A DNA stretch of 7,442 nucleotides from Bacillota bacterium (GTDB lineage: Bacteria > Bacillota > Clostridia > Tissierellales > Peptoniphilaceae). The DNA lies in contig JAEZYW010000013.1 of assembly GCA_023418835.1 (NCBI GenBank), positions 1 to 7,442 of the forward strand. The letters run 5' to 3'. A program made the translations under genes and the position numbers. The notes under the pieces were generated by a model, which was not told where the DNA came from, searched no databases, and was given only the letters and a program-made list of their open reading frames with translations. Of this stretch, positions 6,400 to 7,442 are shown one piece after another (within the stretch, counting starts at the first letter, position 1; every line of letters begins with the position of its first letter).

Positions 6400-7442
6400 A
6401 TGAAAATACTGATAGTGGGAAGTGGAGCAAGGGAACATGCTATAGGAGAAAAAGTTAGTCTCAGCCCTAAAGCAGAAAAATTATATTTCGCTCCAGGAAA
6501 CGGCGGTACTTTGTCTATTGGAGAGAATGTAGAAATTAAAGCTGATGACATTGAAGGATTAGTAAATTTTGCCAAAGAAAAAGGTATAGATTTTACAATA
6601 GTTGGTCCTGAAGATCCTTTGAACCTAGGGATTGTTGATGAATTTGAGAAAGAAGGTTTGAAAATTTTTGGACCATCTAAAGCAGCTGCAAAATTAGAAG
6701 GAAGTAAAGCTTTTGCTAAGGATTTTATGATGAAGCATGGAATTCCTACGGGCAAGTATATAAAAACCGAAGACTACGAAAGCGCAGTTAAATTTTTAAA
6801 ATTGCTCTTAGAAACAAATGGAAAAGCTGTAATTAAAGCTGACGGCCTTTGTGCCGGCAAGGGAGTATTTATAATTTCCAATGAAGAAGAGGGAAAGCAT
6901 TACTTAGAAGAAGTTTTAATAAAGGGAAATTATGGCGAAAAGAGAGTAATCATAGAAGAATTCCTAGATGGTTACGAGATGAGTTTGATTGCCTTTGTAG
7001 ACAATAAAACTATAAAAATGCTTCCAACTTCTAAGGACCATAAAAGGATTTTCGAAGGGGAAAAGGGTTCTAATACAGGGGGCATGGGTACTTTCAGTCC
7101 AAATTTAGAAGCGGAAAACTACCTTGAAGAGATTGAAAAAAATATTTTAACTCCTTTCTTAGAAGGTATAAATAAGGACGAATTAGATTTTCGAGGAATT
7201 ATTTTTATAGGTTTGATGATTGGGGACCAAGGAATTAAAGTTTTAGAATTTAATACGAGATTTGGGGATCCTGAAACTCAATCCATATTGAATAGAGTTA
7301 ATGGCGACTTATTGGATGTCATGTTAAAGACAAACGAAGAAAAACTTTCTGAAAGTGACATTGATGAAAATGATAAAAAGGTGGTCACTTTAGTTTTAGC
7401 TTCTGGAGGATATCCAGATAGTTACGAAAAAGGTTATGAAAT
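6400..7442 (+). CDS. purD: Phosphoribosylamine--glycine ligase (GAR synthetase), 3' end missing
   Basis: PurD joins glycine to 5-phosphoribosylamine with ATP, the second step of de novo purine synthesis. The frame stays open to the right edge: 347 residues are visible of about 415-425 usual for the family, so the last 65-75 are outside. Seen in order: the N-terminal MKILIVGSGAREHA (1-14) and APGNGGT (31-37); GPEDPL (69-74); the ATP-grasp KADGLCAGKGV (146-156) and EEFLDGYEMS (186-195); DHKR (213-216) and NTGGMGTFSP (225-234); then EFNTRFGDPETQ (283-294), which holds the metal-binding E283 and N285. Small departures from the common motif forms are an Ala in GSGAREH (usually Gly) and a Cys in CAGKG (usually Ala); neither removes a known catalytic residue. 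It has its own promoter and ribosome binding site behind a terminator, so it is not part of the rpoD operon. No other pur gene is visible here. Confidence 0.97.
   Translation, partial: MKILIVGSGAREHAIGEKVSLSPKAEKLYFAPGNGGTLSIGENVEIKADDIEGLVNFAKEKGIDFTIVGPEDPLNLGIVDEFEKEGLKIFGPSKAAAKLEGSKAFAKDFMMKHGIPTGKYIKTEDYESAVKFLKLLLETNGKAVIKADGLCAGKGVFIISNEEEGKHYLEEVLIKGNYGEKRVIIEEFLDGYEMSLIAFVDNKTIKMLPTSKDHKRIFEGEKGSNTGGMGTFSPNLEAENYLEEIEKNILTPFLEGINKDELDFRGIIFIGLMIGDQGIKVLEFNTRFGDPETQSILNRVNGDLLDVMLKTNEEKLSESDIDENDKKVVTLVLASGGYPDSYEKGYE

Overview
The window is a compact, AT-rich stretch of a bacterial chromosome (roughly one third G+C by eye). All recognised genes lie on the + strand. Gene order and protein types point to a low-GC Gram-positive anaerobe of the Clostridia/Tissierellia kind. 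This rests on the DUF299-type PPDK regulator, the clostridial-style Dgt, a primary sigma factor of about 373 residues, and TrmK-Nif3 directly after rpoD. Species cannot be named from the sequence alone.

Layout: (1) positions 1-749 hold the 3' part of the pyruvate, phosphate dikinase regulatory protein gene, followed by a short GC-rich hairpin. (2) A promoter at about 775-801 precedes a tight five-gene run: dgt (836-1864), dnaG (1868-3649), rpoD (3679-4800), trmK (4800-5501) and a Nif3-family metal protein (5485-6264). Gaps are 3 and 29 bases, then overlaps of 1 and 17 bases, and a 13-bp-stem terminator closes the run at 6271-6309. (3) A separate promoter region with a small palindrome drives purD, which starts at 6400 and runs off the right edge.

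The central block is a clostridial version of the macromolecular synthesis operon. It links dNTP turnover (Dgt), replication priming (DnaG) and housekeeping transcription (RpoD), with tRNA modification (TrmK) and a conserved metal protein behind them. A near-consensus internal promoter in the 3' end of dnaG (3527-3555) could give rpoD its own transcription, which resembles the E. coli arrangement. No stretch over 300 bases lacks a gene; the two intergenic regions (750-835 and 6265-6399) hold terminators, promoters and ribosome binding sites.

I found no mobile element, CRISPR array, tRNA, rRNA, riboswitch or defence-like system. This is conserved housekeeping DNA, and the items worth a second look are regulatory and start-site details rather than a new system.
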